Source: Mesorhizobium sp. YM1C-6-2 (GTDB lineage Bacteria > Pseudomonadota > Alphaproteobacteria > Rhizobiales > Rhizobiaceae). From it: a stretch of 64,000 nucleotides of DNA. Where the stretch lies: contig NZ_RCIZ01000013.1 of the NCBI RefSeq assembly GCF_003666685.1, positions 1-64,000 on the forward strand. The letters run 5' to 3'. Shown piece by piece: positions 1 to 8,776 of this stretch (position 1 is the first letter of the stretch; every line of letters starts with the position of its first letter). The notes under the pieces are model-generated. The model was not told the origin of the DNA. It did not search any database and was given only the letters and a program-made list of their open reading frames with translations. The position numbers and the translations under genes are program-made.

Positions 1-1
1 G

Positions 2-592
2 GCGCCTGCCGCGCCCGCTCCGGCTGCCCAGGCGGCCCCCGCCGCTCCGGCACGCACGGCGACGCTGACTGCGGAACGTCCGCAGGCGGAAGCCCCTGCT
101 CCGCGTCCGCGCGAGACCGCCCAGCGGACTCCGCAGGGCGGCTGGGTGCGCGATCTCCTGTCCAACGCCTCCCGCGAGGAAGCGGCGCCCGTGGCGGTCG
201 CCGAGGCCCCGCGCCCGGCGCCGGCGCCGACCCAGCGTTCGCCGTTGCAGGTGGTGGAGTCGCTGAACTCGCTGTCGGTCGACATCGCCCGGGCGATCGA
301 CCATGACGCGTCGATCGAGCTGTGGGACCGATACCGGCGCGGCGAGCGCGACGTCTTCACGCGCCGCCTCTACACGCTGAAGGGCCAGCAGACCTTCGAC
401 GACATCCGCCGCAAATATCAGTCGGACGGCGAATTCCGCGCCGCGGTCGACCGCTATTGCGAGGATTTCGAACGGCTGTTGAAGGACGTCGCCCGCAGCG
501 ACCGTGACAACGTCATGACGCAGACCTACCTGACGTCGGATACCGGCAAGGTCTACACCATGCTGGCCCACGCCGCGGGCCGCCTGCGCTAG
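2..592 (+). CDS. Uncharacterised rhizobial protein, C-terminal part only
   Basis: The reading frame enters from the left edge, so the start and an unknown length of N-terminus are missing; 196 residues are visible. Roughly the first 85 are low-complexity and rich in Ala and Pro, like a disordered linker. The last 110 or so form a charged, probably helical domain with the run WDRYRRGERDVFTRR and ending in LAHAAGRLR. I recall this kind of C-terminus from conserved uncharacterised proteins of rhizobia, but I cannot name a function. A strong hairpin terminator follows 20 nt after the stop, so the gene ends its transcript here. Confidence 0.75.
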   Translation, partial: APAAPAPAAQAAPAAPARTATLTAERPQAEAPAPRPRETAQRTPQGGWVRDLLSNASREEAAPVAVAEAPRPAPAPTQRSPLQVVESLNSLSVDIARAIDHDASIELWDRYRRGERDVFTRRLYTLKGQQTFDDIRRKYQSDGEFRAAVDRYCEDFERLLKDVARSDRDNVMTQTYLTSDTGKVYTMLAHAAGRLR

Positions 593-611
593 ACCGCAGA
601 GCACAGGATAG

Positions 612-648
612 AGAAAGGGCGGGGTCATCCCCGCCCTTTCTGCTTTTA
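612..648 (+). terminator. Rho-independent terminator of the first gene
   Basis: A perfect 13-bp stem (612-624 with 629-641) closes on the 4-nt loop TCAT and is followed by GCTTTT. The position just after the stop codon at 592 and the U-tract on the plus strand fit an intrinsic terminator. Confidence 0.85.
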
Positions 649-794
649 CGGGTGTCGCGTGTCACCCCTGCAACACTCACGCAGAACTGATGGCCATGGG
701 ACCAAACGCTTGGTGGCGCGCCGTCGTTTTCTTGCCTATGGGTTCTTTCCGAATCGCCCGCCGAGGCGGTGAATTCTCGAGACAATGCAAAGAC

Positions 795-1520
795 ATGCCT
801 GAATCCAGAAGCCGGACACTGACGCGCCGGGCCTTCCTCTCCATCTCCGCCTCTATCTTCGTCGCCGGCTGCGAGACCACGTCAGGTCCGAACGCGCCGC
901 CGCCCTCGCCCGCCAGGCCGAGCCGGCAGTTGCCGCTGGGCTTGGCGTCCGATGCGGAACTGGAGGCGCGCTACGCTGCGGTCGAGGATAGCGGCCACCT
1001 CATCCCCGCGGTTCCTTTCCGGGACATGGATCCGAAAAACTATCGCCAGCGCGTCGTCGATCCGACCGGCGAGAAGCCGGGAACCGTCATCGTCGACACC
1101 GCGAACCGGTTTCTCTACCTGACCGAGCCGGGCGGTACGGCGATGCGATACGGCGTCGGTATCGGCCGCGATGGCTTCGCCTGGCAGGGCGAAGGCATCG
1201 TTCACTGGCGACAGCCCTGGCCGCGCTGGAAGCCTCCGGCGGAGATGATCGCGCGCCAGCCCTCGCTGGAGAAATATTCCGTGGCGAACGGCGGCATGGC
1301 CCCGGGCATCGCCAACCCGCTTGGCGCGAGGGCGCTCTACATCTTCCAGAACAACCAGGACACGCTCTATCGCCTGCACGGAACGGCGGAATGGCGCTCC
1401 ATAGGCAAGGCCGCGTCCGCCGGATGCGTCCGCCTGGTCAACCAGGACGTCATCGACCTTTATCGGCGCGTGCCCCATCACGCCCGCATCGTCGTGCATC
1501 AGTCGCCGCTGGCGGTATGA
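795..1520 (+). CDS. L,D-transpeptidase (YkuD domain) lipoprotein
   Basis: Predicted 241-aa murein L,D-transpeptidase, an enzyme family that makes 3-3 peptidoglycan crosslinks or attaches proteins to peptidoglycan in the periplasm. The N-terminus has a twin-arginine-like TRRAFLS followed by a hydrophobic stretch and a lipobox ending VAGC with Cys26. The YkuD domain covers about residues 95-235; His195 in HGT and the nucleophile Cys211 in SAGCVRL are present. An in-frame ATG at 690 would add 35 residues in front of the signal peptide, so I prefer 795, although no clear Shine-Dalgarno is visible. It stands alone between two terminator-like hairpins. Substrate is not predictable. Confidence 0.88.
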   Translation: MPESRSRTLTRRAFLSISASIFVAGCETTSGPNAPPPSPARPSRQLPLGLASDAELEARYAAVEDSGHLIPAVPFRDMDPKNYRQRVVDPTGEKPGTVIVDTANRFLYLTEPGGTAMRYGVGIGRDGFAWQGEGIVHWRQPWPRWKPPAEMIARQPSLEKYSVANGGMAPGIANPLGARALYIFQNNQDTLYRLHGTAEWRSIGKAASAGCVRLVNQDVIDLYRRVPHHARIVVHQSPLAV

Positions 1521-1865
1521 GAGGTCGTTAGAGGCCACATCGGCGCGGGCGATTTCAGCGCCCTCGCCGCGATACCCGACCGGCAGGCGGTCACAAACGC
1601 CAGGCCGGCAGCCCTTTTTGTGGCATTGTCGCCACAGGTCCGGCCTTTTGCACGCGCAACCCGGCGCTTCTGGCGTTGTGTTGTCACCGCATGCGCGTAT
1701 GTTTTTTGGAATCATCCGGCTCGTCGATGCCAGTCTCGCCGGAGGGACTTGGGGCATCGCGCTGGCTGCGCCTGCCTGAAACGGGGGCCGAAGGAGGCCA
1801 TATGCACGGCGCTGACCGTGCCGGCTTCTTGCCGCAGTCGGTCCCGGCCTGAGGGGGGCGGGTGC
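1521..1865. other. Intergenic region before the autotransporter gene
   Basis: This 345-nt gap holds the nested hairpin at 1603-1649 and an SD-like purine run just before the ATG at 1866. The open frame continues upstream of 1866 without stops, but residues encoded there show no signal peptide or domain. I see no other gene. Confidence 0.5.
1603..1649 (+). terminator. Nested hairpin, possible terminator of the L,D-transpeptidase gene
   Basis: GGCCGG at 1603-1608 pairs with CCGGCC at 1640-1645, and inside it TGTGGC at 1619-1624 pairs with GCCACA at 1631-1636. A TTTTG run follows on the plus strand. It lies 83 nt after the stop codon, so it may end that transcript; an operator or cruciform role is also possible. 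Confidence 0.4.
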
Positions 1866-4484
1866 ATGACGAAATTTCGGGGGGCCTTGTCCTGCGGCGT
1901 CGCGCTCGGCGCGCTGTTGGCGGCGGGCGGCGCATTGGCCGGCGATTTCACCGTAGAAAGCGGCGATACGGAAACCTCCACCCAGGAAATGCTCGACCCT
2001 GATGATGTCGGCTTGATCGAAGCCGGAGGCGCAATCAGCACTATTGATGGCAACGAACTCGGCGTCTCGATGGAGAACGCCAATCAAACCGTTACCAACG
2101 ATGGCGATGTCACGACATTGGGAACGAGTGCCTTCGGCATCTCGTCCCAGGGAGCCGACGCCCGCATCAACAACAACGGTGACATCACGACGTCGGGCTT
2201 CGCGGCCGATGGCATCTTTTCCCTGGGAGCCGACGCCCGGATAGCTAACAGCGGCAACATTACGACGTCGAACGTTAGTGCCGACGGTATCAACACTGCT
2301 GGCGAAAACGCACAAATCAACAACAGCGGCGCAATCACCACTTCTGATGGCACCAGTCGCGGCATCGTATCCACAGGCGGCTACGTCCAGATTGCCAACA
2401 CCGGCGACATCACAACGTCGGGGAGTTCAAGCTATGGCATTGTTTCCTCCGGGACCGACGCACAGATTAACAATAGCGGCGACATCGTCACTTCGGGGCT
2501 TAATGGGTTCGGCATTCACTCCTTCGGGGAAGACGCCCAAATCGCAAACAGCGGAAACATTACGACGTCGGGAACGGATGGCTACGGCATATACTCCCGC
2601 ACCACCGCAACCAACGCCCAGATCGACAACAGCGGCGACATCACCACCTCGGGTGCTACCGCCTACGGCATCTTTTCCGCAGGGGCCGACGCCCTGATCA
2701 CCAACAGCGGCGACATCACCACATCGGGTAGCGGAGCGCACGCCATCCAATCCACCGGGCAAGGCGTCCGCATCACCAACAGCGGCATCGTCTCTGCGGC
2801 TAGCGGCAATGGCATGTTCATCAGCGGCGCCGACGGCCGGATCACCAACAGCGGCAACATCTCGGGGACAGGCGGTGCCGGCATTTATGTCTATGACTCA
2901 GCCACCAACATCCAGATCACCAACAGCGGCGGCATCTGGGGGACGTACACCGGCATACACGCCCAAGGTAACGACGCCCGGATCACCAACAGCGGCGGCA
3001 TCTCGGGCAACGTCGGCGTTTGGGTCTATGGTTTTGCCGACAATGTCCGAATCGCCAACAGCGGCAGGATCTCGGGAAATGAATACGGCGTCTTGGTCGA
3101 TGCCAACACCACCGACGCCCTGATCATCAACAGCGGCACCATCATGACACCCGATGGACAAGGCATCGTGTCCCTCGGCGCAGCGCCCACCGTGACCAAC
3201 TCCGGAAGGATCATCTCCAGCCTAAACACCTACGCGATTTTCTTCGCCCAGCAGAACGCCACGCTGAACCTGTTGGCCGGCAGCGTCATCCAGGGCGGCA
3301 TCGGCTTCAGCAACGCCGAAGTCTCGGCCACGCTCAACATCGGCCCCGGCCTGAACATGGTGATGAGCTTTGCGGACGTTCCAGGGACCATCAATACCTT
3401 CGGCGCGCCCATGGCGGTCCAGGGGCCGCTGGTAGCAGTCGTCGATCCGACCGGCTTCTCGGCGCAGGACGAGATGCTGACCGATTTGACGCGGGCGATC
3501 GCCAATGCCGTCGACGGGCGCATCAACGCCGCCCGCTTCGGTTATGTGCCACCCGCCACCCCCCTTCTCTCCTATGCCGAGGCCGACGGCCCGGCGGACG
3601 CGGCAACCACCGCATTCGGCTATCCGGCGGGGACCGCCGGCGCGGCATCGCCGGGCCACGGTTTCTGGGCGGCCGGCATCGGCGCCTACCGCAACCAGGA
3701 CGCCGATGGCCCTGACGTCGGCTTCGACACCGGCCTCGGCGGCCTGCTGGTCGGCTATGATGTGCAAGTGTCCGGCGGCACGCGCGTCGGCGGCTTCCTC
3801 GGCGCGTCGGCCTCCCGCTTCGAGACCGACGCCAACTCGCAGGAGATCGACGCCGACAGCTATTTCGGCGGCGTCTATGGCAGCTATTCCGGCCAGACCT
3901 ATTTCCTCGACGCATCGCTGACCGGCGGCGTCACCCAACAGTCGAGCGACCGGACCGTCGCCAACAATCTTGTCATCGGCGGCATCGAGCACGCCAAGGC
4001 GGATTACGACGGCGTCTTCGTCAGCCCGTCGGCCACAATCGGCACCACCTATGCGATGTCAGGCGGCACGCTGATTCCGAGTTTCCGCGCCCGCTATGCC
4101 GGCCTGTTCCTCGACGGCTACGAGGAGCACGGCTCGGCAGCCGACATGACGGTCGACGACCGCGACGTCAACGTCTTCGATTTCCGCGCCCAGCTTGCCT
4201 ATGCGCTTGCCGCAAGACCGCTGAACGGCGGCGTGCTGCACACCGCGTTCCGCTTCGGCGCCGACGCCACCTTCGCCGACAATGACGACGTAGAGGCCGT
4301 GCTGCTCGGCACGGGGCTCAACTTCAGCGTCAACGGCGGCGACACGCTGCGCGGCTTCGCCGGCGTCGACCTCTCCTGGCAGGCAGCCGGCGGCGCCGAC
4401 TTCTTCCTCGGCGCCGAAGCCGGCTACGACAGCGGCGACGCCTTCACACTCGACGTGCTGGGCGGCCTGCGCATACCGCTTTGA
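1866..4484 (+). CDS. Autotransporter with repeated beta-helix passenger
   Basis: Predicted 872-aa type V secreted outer-membrane protein. Residues 1-25 are a Sec signal peptide (cleavage after GGALA). From about residue 74 to 450 the passenger holds 16 imperfect repeats of roughly 20-27 residues built around I-x-N-S-G-x-I, the pattern of a right-handed beta-helix. About residues 597-872 form a glycine- and aromatic-rich C-terminal beta-barrel of normal autotransporter size, ending in Leu rather than the usual Phe. The ATG at 1866 has a purine-rich GAGGGGGG upstream and puts the signal peptide at the very N-terminus; earlier in-frame starts do not. Role (adhesion, surface coat) is inferred from the family. 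The short DNA repeats could recombine and change passenger length. Confidence 0.85.
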   Translation: MTKFRGALSCGVALGALLAAGGALAGDFTVESGDTETSTQEMLDPDDVGLIEAGGAISTIDGNELGVSMENANQTVTNDGDVTTLGTSAFGISSQGADARINNNGDITTSGFAADGIFSLGADARIANSGNITTSNVSADGINTAGENAQINNSGAITTSDGTSRGIVSTGGYVQIANTGDITTSGSSSYGIVSSGTDAQINNSGDIVTSGLNGFGIHSFGEDAQIANSGNITTSGTDGYGIYSRTTATNAQIDNSGDITTSGATAYGIFSAGADALITNSGDITTSGSGAHAIQSTGQGVRITNSGIVSAASGNGMFISGADGRITNSGNISGTGGAGIYVYDSATNIQITNSGGIWGTYTGIHAQGNDARITNSGGISGNVGVWVYGFADNVRIANSGRISGNEYGVLVDANTTDALIINSGTIMTPDGQGIVSLGAAPTVTNSGRIISSLNTYAIFFAQQNATLNLLAGSVIQGGIGFSNAEVSATLNIGPGLNMVMSFADVPGTINTFGAPMAVQGPLVAVVDPTGFSAQDEMLTDLTRAIANAVDGRINAARFGYVPPATPLLSYAEADGPADAATTAFGYPAGTAGAASPGHGFWAAGIGAYRNQDADGPDVGFDTGLGGLLVGYDVQVSGGTRVGGFLGASASRFETDANSQEIDADSYFGGVYGSYSGQTYFLDASLTGGVTQQSSDRTVANNLVIGGIEHAKADYDGVFVSPSATIGTTYAMSGGTLIPSFRARYAGLFLDGYEEHGSAADMTVDDRDVNVFDFRAQLAYALAARPLNGGVLHTAFRFGADATFADNDDVEAVLLGTGLNFSVNGGDTLRGFAGVDLSWQAAGGADFFLGAEAGYDSGDAFTLDVLGGLRIPL

Positions 4485-4594
4485 GCTCTCGTGACGGGCG
4501 ACGTCCCAGGCAGCGCTGCTCGGGTCGGAACGGCAGGGCCTGACCTGCGGCCCCATCGTCCCGAACGATGTAGTCGGCCGGCGCTGACGGCGGT

Positions 4595-5206
4595 TCAGAT
4601 GATCTTGCCGGTCCAGTCGACGATCTCGACCGCCGCCTGCCCGAAGGCGGCGTCCAGCGCGCCGACATAGGCGTCGTTGCCTTCACCTCTGACGGGAGCC
4701 GTGGCCATGAAGGTCTTTTCGGCACGCACCGTGCCGTTGCGGTCGTTGAGCAGCCGCACGAACAGTTCCACGTCGGCGCGTGAGGCGCCGTCGACGCGCA
4801 CCTGGAAGGCGCGGATCTCGACGATCACCTGGTAGTCGATCGCCAGCCCCTCGCCCGGCCTGCCCACGCCCTTGAATTCGCCCGAGCGCTGGAACGTCTC
4901 GGCCAGCCGCGCCTGCACGACCCTGGGCAGCCGGTCGGCCCATTGCGCGCCCTTGAGGTACTGGATGTTGCCCGGCGCAGGCGAGATCACGATGTTCTGC
5001 CCATCGAGCGCCTTCAGCGCGGAAGGCTCGGCAATCAGGATCTGGCGATGGCTGCGGCCGCGCCCGTCGCCGGCGGCAGGCGCGGTCAGCTCATAGGTGT
5101 CGAGCGGCGTCGAGCCGCCGCCAAGCAGTGCGCAGCCCGAAAGCAGGATCGACAGTGAAACGACCCCCGATATCAGTCCGACTGCTCTCAAAATGCGTCC
5201 CCGCAT
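4595..5206 (-). CDS. ABC-type transport auxiliary lipoprotein (PqiC-like, PF03886 type)
   Basis: Predicted 203-aa outer-membrane-directed lipoprotein, the last gene of the Mla/MCE operon. It starts with a short basic region and hydrophobic helix ending in the lipobox LSGC. The rest resembles the family that accompanies MCE transporters (PqiC, MlaD partners). The upstream in-frame ATG at 5290 would overlap the end of the MlaD gene and place 28 extra residues in front of the signal peptide, so I choose 5206; translation coupling from 5290 cannot be excluded. Family members are thought to help bridge the MCE protein to the outer membrane. Confidence 0.82.
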   Translation of the reverse strand: MRGRILRAVGLISGVVSLSILLSGCALLGGGSTPLDTYELTAPAAGDGRGRSHRQILIAEPSALKALDGQNIVISPAPGNIQYLKGAQWADRLPRVVQARLAETFQRSGEFKGVGRPGEGLAIDYQVIVEIRAFQVRVDGASRADVELFVRLLNDRNGTVRAEKTFMATAPVRGEGNDAYVGALDAAFGQAAVEIVDWTGKII

Positions 5207-5267
5207 TGACGCCGTGCCGGAGCCGGCAATCCCTCTACCGGTTTCTTGCGGGTCACGGCCATCAATG

Positions 5268-6641
5268 TCAACGCCGGAGGCGGCCGTCATACTGCCGTAC
5301 CGTGCCGTCCCCGCCGGTGATGATGCGCTGCGGGTTGCGTTCGAGGTCGCTGATCGCCTGCTCGATCCGGTTGACCGACCGGCGGCTGTCCTGCACCAGC
5401 GCCTCGACGTCGCGCAGGCCCTGCCCCGAGAATCGGCCGAGCCCTTCCATGATCGTGCCGAGCCTGGAATTCAGCGTGTCGGCGACCTGCCGGAACGCCT
5501 TCAGCGTCTCGCTGGCGTCGGCCATCACGCCTTCCGCCTCGCCGGAACCGAGCAGCTTGTCGACCTTGACCAGTATGCCGTCCACCCGCGTCGACGCCTG
5601 GTTCAGCCGGCCCGAGATCTCGCGGGCGTCGCTGATCACCTTGTCGATGTCGTCGGCGCGCGGGCTGAGCTTGCCGGTGAATTTCGATATGTCGGCTGCC
5701 GCCGCTTCCGCGCTGGCGCTTGCCTTCTCTATGTTGGCCAGCGCCTTGCGCACCGTTTCCGCGTCGACCCCTTCCAGCACGCCGTCCACCTTGGTCAGCG
5801 TCTGCTCGGCCTGCTGCGCGAAGTCGTTGATCGATCCCACCGCCTTGTCGACCCCGCCGACGATCTGGTCGAAGCGGGCGCTCTGCTCCTTCAGGCTGTT
5901 GGTGAACGTCTCGACATTGCCGACGATATTCTCGATCTTCTGGCGATCGACCGAATTCAGCAGCTCCTCGGCCGCCTTCAGCGTGCCGTCGAGCTTGCCG
6001 GAAACGCCAGCGAGCTCTTCGGACAGCGCCGACACGCTCGACAGGAACTTGTCGATCCCGTCCGCATTCGCCGCCAGCGCATCGGAGAATTTCTGCGCAT
6101 TCTGGGCCGTCTGCGTCAGCGGCCCGCGCACGTCGCGCGTGAACCCCTCGAGGTCGGAGAGCACGTTGTCGGCGCGCTGGAAGATGTCCTGCGCCGTCTG
6201 CAGGAGGTTCGTCACCGCCGACGGATTGGCGGTGATCTCCGCGACGGTCTCGTCCCGCTCGGCCTCGTCGAGCAGGTTTGGCTCCCTGATATCGGCGCCC
6301 TTCAGCTCGATGTTCGACTGCCCCGTCAGGCCGGCGATGCCGATGTCGGCCTGCGTCGACTTGGTGATCGGGGTCAGCCGGTCGATCTCCGCATCGGCGA
6401 TGGCGACGGTCGGATTGAGCACGTCGATATAGACGCGGCGGACATCGCCGACCCTGACGCCGTTGAAGAGCACGGCGCTGCCGCGCCCGAGACCCGACGC
6501 GGAGCCCGGGATGCGGACGCGCAGCAGGGCCGTCTCGCCGCGGTCGCCGATCGCCGCCGTCCAGTAGACGAAAATGAAGGCGGCGACGATTGCGACCAGC
6601 GTGAAAATGCCGACGATGACGTAATTGGCTCTGGTTTCCAT
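5268..6641 (-). CDS. mlaD: MlaD-family MCE-domain protein
   Basis: Predicted 457-aa inner-membrane-anchored periplasmic substrate-binding component of an Mla-type phospholipid transporter. A single N-terminal transmembrane helix (about residues 7-28) is followed by one MCE domain (about 38-115, with LFNGVRVGDV). A long region rich in heptad-like helices (about 130-430) comes next. It is much longer than E. coli MlaD (183 aa), resembling the long single-MCE proteins of alphaproteobacteria whose helical tails can form a tunnel. It follows the ATPase gene with a 31-nt gap and precedes the auxiliary lipoprotein gene, in permease-ATPase-MCE-lipoprotein order. Confidence 0.9.
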   Translation of the reverse strand: METRANYVIVGIFTLVAIVAAFIFVYWTAAIGDRGETALLRVRIPGSASGLGRGSAVLFNGVRVGDVRRVYIDVLNPTVAIADAEIDRLTPITKSTQADIGIAGLTGQSNIELKGADIREPNLLDEAERDETVAEITANPSAVTNLLQTAQDIFQRADNVLSDLEGFTRDVRGPLTQTAQNAQKFSDALAANADGIDKFLSSVSALSEELAGVSGKLDGTLKAAEELLNSVDRQKIENIVGNVETFTNSLKEQSARFDQIVGGVDKAVGSINDFAQQAEQTLTKVDGVLEGVDAETVRKALANIEKASASAEAAAADISKFTGKLSPRADDIDKVISDAREISGRLNQASTRVDGILVKVDKLLGSGEAEGVMADASETLKAFRQVADTLNSRLGTIMEGLGRFSGQGLRDVEALVQDSRRSVNRIEQAISDLERNPQRIITGGDGTVRQYDGRLRR

Positions 6642-6672
6642 TCCGGCCCTTGTTCTTCAGTCTCCGGCTCTT

Positions 6673-7500
6673 TCAGCCCTGCTTGCGCCCCGCAAGGTCG
6701 AGCTGGCGTGCCCGCTTGCCCCGGAAATAGGATTTCACCCACGGCTCCTCGCTGGCGAGCATATCCTCGATGGTCCCCTCGATCAGTACCTTCTTCTTGC
6801 CCAGCACCGCCACGCGGTCGCATGTCGAGAACAGGCTGTCGAGGTCGTGCGTCACCATGTAGACGGTCAGGCCCATCGTGTCGCGCAGCTTGACCACGAG
6901 TTCGTCGAACTCGGCCGCGCCGATCGGGTCAAGGCCCGATGTCGGCTCGTCGAGGAACACGATCTCCGGATCGAGCGCCAGCGCCCTGGCCAGAGCGGCG
7001 CGCTTGATCATGCCGCCGGAAAGCTCGCTCGGATATTTCCGCGCCGCGTCCGAAGGCAGGCCGACAAGCTCGATCTTGAGCAGCGCAAGCTCGTTCATCA
7101 GCGCCCGCGGCAGGTCGAGATATTCCCGCATCGGCACCTGTATGTTCTCCAGCACCGTCAGCGCCGAGAACAGCGCGCCGTGCTGGAACAGCACGCCGAC
7201 GCGCATATCGAGCCGCAGCCGCTCCGCTTCGGTCGCCTTGTCGAGATCGACGCCGAACAGCTCGATCGTGCCCGAGCGTTTCTTGTTCAGCCCGAGCACG
7301 GTGCGCAGCAGCACCGACTTGCCGGCGCCCGATGCGCCGACGAAGCCGAGAATCTCGCCGCGCCGCACGTCGAGCGAGAGGTTCTCGAGCACGACATTGT
7401 CGCCGAAGGCGACCGTCACGTCGCGCACCGAGAGCACCACCTCCGATCCGGCCGTGGCCGGCCGGTCGTTGCGCGTCTCGATCTGGGCTGCTTCGCTCAT
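6673..7500 (-). CDS. mlaF: Mla-type ABC transporter ATPase
   Basis: Predicted 275-aa cytoplasmic ATPase that powers the MlaE permease. Walker A is GASGAGKS (residues 55-62), the signature is LSGGM, and Walker B is IVFLDEPTSG followed by the D-loop and the His switch in VTHDLDS. LSGGM instead of LSGGQ is typical for MlaF-type ATPases. It lies 10 nt after the permease gene and 31 nt before the MCE gene, so the four genes form one minus-strand operon. The first 20 residues are variable and extend ahead of the ABC fold. Confidence 0.93.
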   Translation of the reverse strand: MSEAAQIETRNDRPATAGSEVVLSVRDVTVAFGDNVVLENLSLDVRRGEILGFVGASGAGKSVLLRTVLGLNKKRSGTIELFGVDLDKATEAERLRLDMRVGVLFQHGALFSALTVLENIQVPMREYLDLPRALMNELALLKIELVGLPSDAARKYPSELSGGMIKRAALARALALDPEIVFLDEPTSGLDPIGAAEFDELVVKLRDTMGLTVYMVTHDLDSLFSTCDRVAVLGKKKVLIEGTIEDMLASEEPWVKSYFRGKRARQLDLAGRKQG

Positions 7501-7510
7501 GCCGCTTTCC

Positions 7511-8698
7511 CTAGAAATCGATCGCGGCGTAGAAAATGGCGAAGGCGCCGTCGAGGATGATCACCACGAAGATCGACTTCACCACCGAGGCGGTGACGTG
7601 GCTTCCGAGCGATTCGGCGCTGCCGCCGACCTTCAGCCCCTCCACTGCCCCGATGATGCCGATGATCAGCGCCATGAACGGCGCCTTGATCAGCCCGGCG
7701 AAGATGGTCGAGGTGTCTATGGCGATCCGCAGACGGTCGATGAACTGCACCGGCGCTATGTCGCTGTACAGCCACGAGACGAGGATGCCGCCGCCCAGCG
7801 CCGCGAAATTGGCGAGGATCGACAGGCAGGGCAGCGCCACGACCAGCGCCACCAGCCTCGGGAACACCAGCACGCCGATCGGGTTCAGCCCGATCACGGT
7901 CAGTGCATCGACCTCCTCGCGCATCTTCATCGAGCCGATCTCGGCGGTGATGGCGCTGCCCGAGCGGCCGGCGATCATGATCGCCGTCATCAGCACGCCG
8001 AGTTCGCGCAGCACCAGGATGCCGACCAGGTCGACGACGAAGATGTCGGCGCCGAAATAGGAAAGCTGGTAGGCGCCCTGTTGCGCCACGATCGCCCCGA
8101 CGATGCCCGACATCAGCACCACCACAGGGATGGCGCCGACGCCCATGCGGTCGATCTGCGAAAAGATCGCCGCCATGTTGATGCTGTGGCCACGGCCGAG
8201 CTTCATCTGGCCGCCGCGAATGGTGGCGCCGAGTATGTTCATCGCGGCAAGGAAGTCGTCGCGCATCTCGTAGACGCGCTCGCCGATTCTCGCCAGGAAG
8301 CGGATGATGAGGCCAGGCTCTCCCTCCGCGCCGCGCCCGCCCGTCCTACCGGCAGCGTCGCCCACCGCGCCGAGCAGGATCTCCGAGACTTTGGTCTGCC
8401 CGTCGATGCGCGTCTCCAGGCCCTGGGCGCGCGCCGACGACAGCAGGCGCTCGATCAGCCAGGCGCCGGCCGTATCCATCCTTCCCACCTTGGAAAGGTC
8501 GACGACCAGCGTGCGGAATCCGTTGCGGGTCGGAATGGCGCGCATCGCCTTGTCGACCGCCGCCACCCGCCTGGTCGTCCAGTTGCCGGCCAGCCGGCAG
8601 GTCAGCACGTCGCCCTCGACGCTGCTTTCCACGCTCGGATCGAGGTTGGGCGCTTCGCCGCCGGCCGTCTCCGTTTTCCCTTTGGCGTTGATAAGCAT
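7511..8698 (-). CDS. mlaE: STAS-MlaE fusion permease of the Mla transporter
   Basis: Predicted 395-aa inner-membrane permease. The first 125 or so residues form a soluble STAS-like domain (VDLSKVGRMDTAGAWLIERL), here fused to the MlaE permease that covers about residues 130-395 with roughly five to six membrane helices. E. coli uses a separate STAS protein, MlaB; the fusion explains why no mlaB gene is seen here. It is the first gene of the operon and is divergent from the dipeptide epimerase gene with 78 nt between starts, so both promoters must lie in that gap. Confidence 0.92.
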   Translation of the reverse strand: MLINAKGKTETAGGEAPNLDPSVESSVEGDVLTCRLAGNWTTRRVAAVDKAMRAIPTRNGFRTLVVDLSKVGRMDTAGAWLIERLLSSARAQGLETRIDGQTKVSEILLGAVGDAAGRTGGRGAEGEPGLIIRFLARIGERVYEMRDDFLAAMNILGATIRGGQMKLGRGHSINMAAIFSQIDRMGVGAIPVVVLMSGIVGAIVAQQGAYQLSYFGADIFVVDLVGILVLRELGVLMTAIMIAGRSGSAITAEIGSMKMREEVDALTVIGLNPIGVLVFPRLVALVVALPCLSILANFAALGGGILVSWLYSDIAPVQFIDRLRIAIDTSTIFAGLIKAPFMALIIGIIGAVEGLKVGGSAESLGSHVTASVVKSIFVVIILDGAFAIFYAAIDF

Positions 8699-8776
8699 GA
8701 TGAATCGTCTTAACCCGTCGCGCCACCGCTGTCGATTTGACGGCCATCCCTTCGGGCCGCTCCGGAGCAGATAAAC

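Noticed and set aside
2085-3230. CRISPR-like regular repeats
   Set aside because: The repeats are imperfect, in frame and encode beta-helix coils; there are no identical direct repeats with unrelated spacers and no cas genes.
5097-6893. 598-codon plus-strand frame across the mlaD region
   Set aside because: Composition is that of an antisense shadow and the opposite strand encodes clear MCE and lipoprotein genes.
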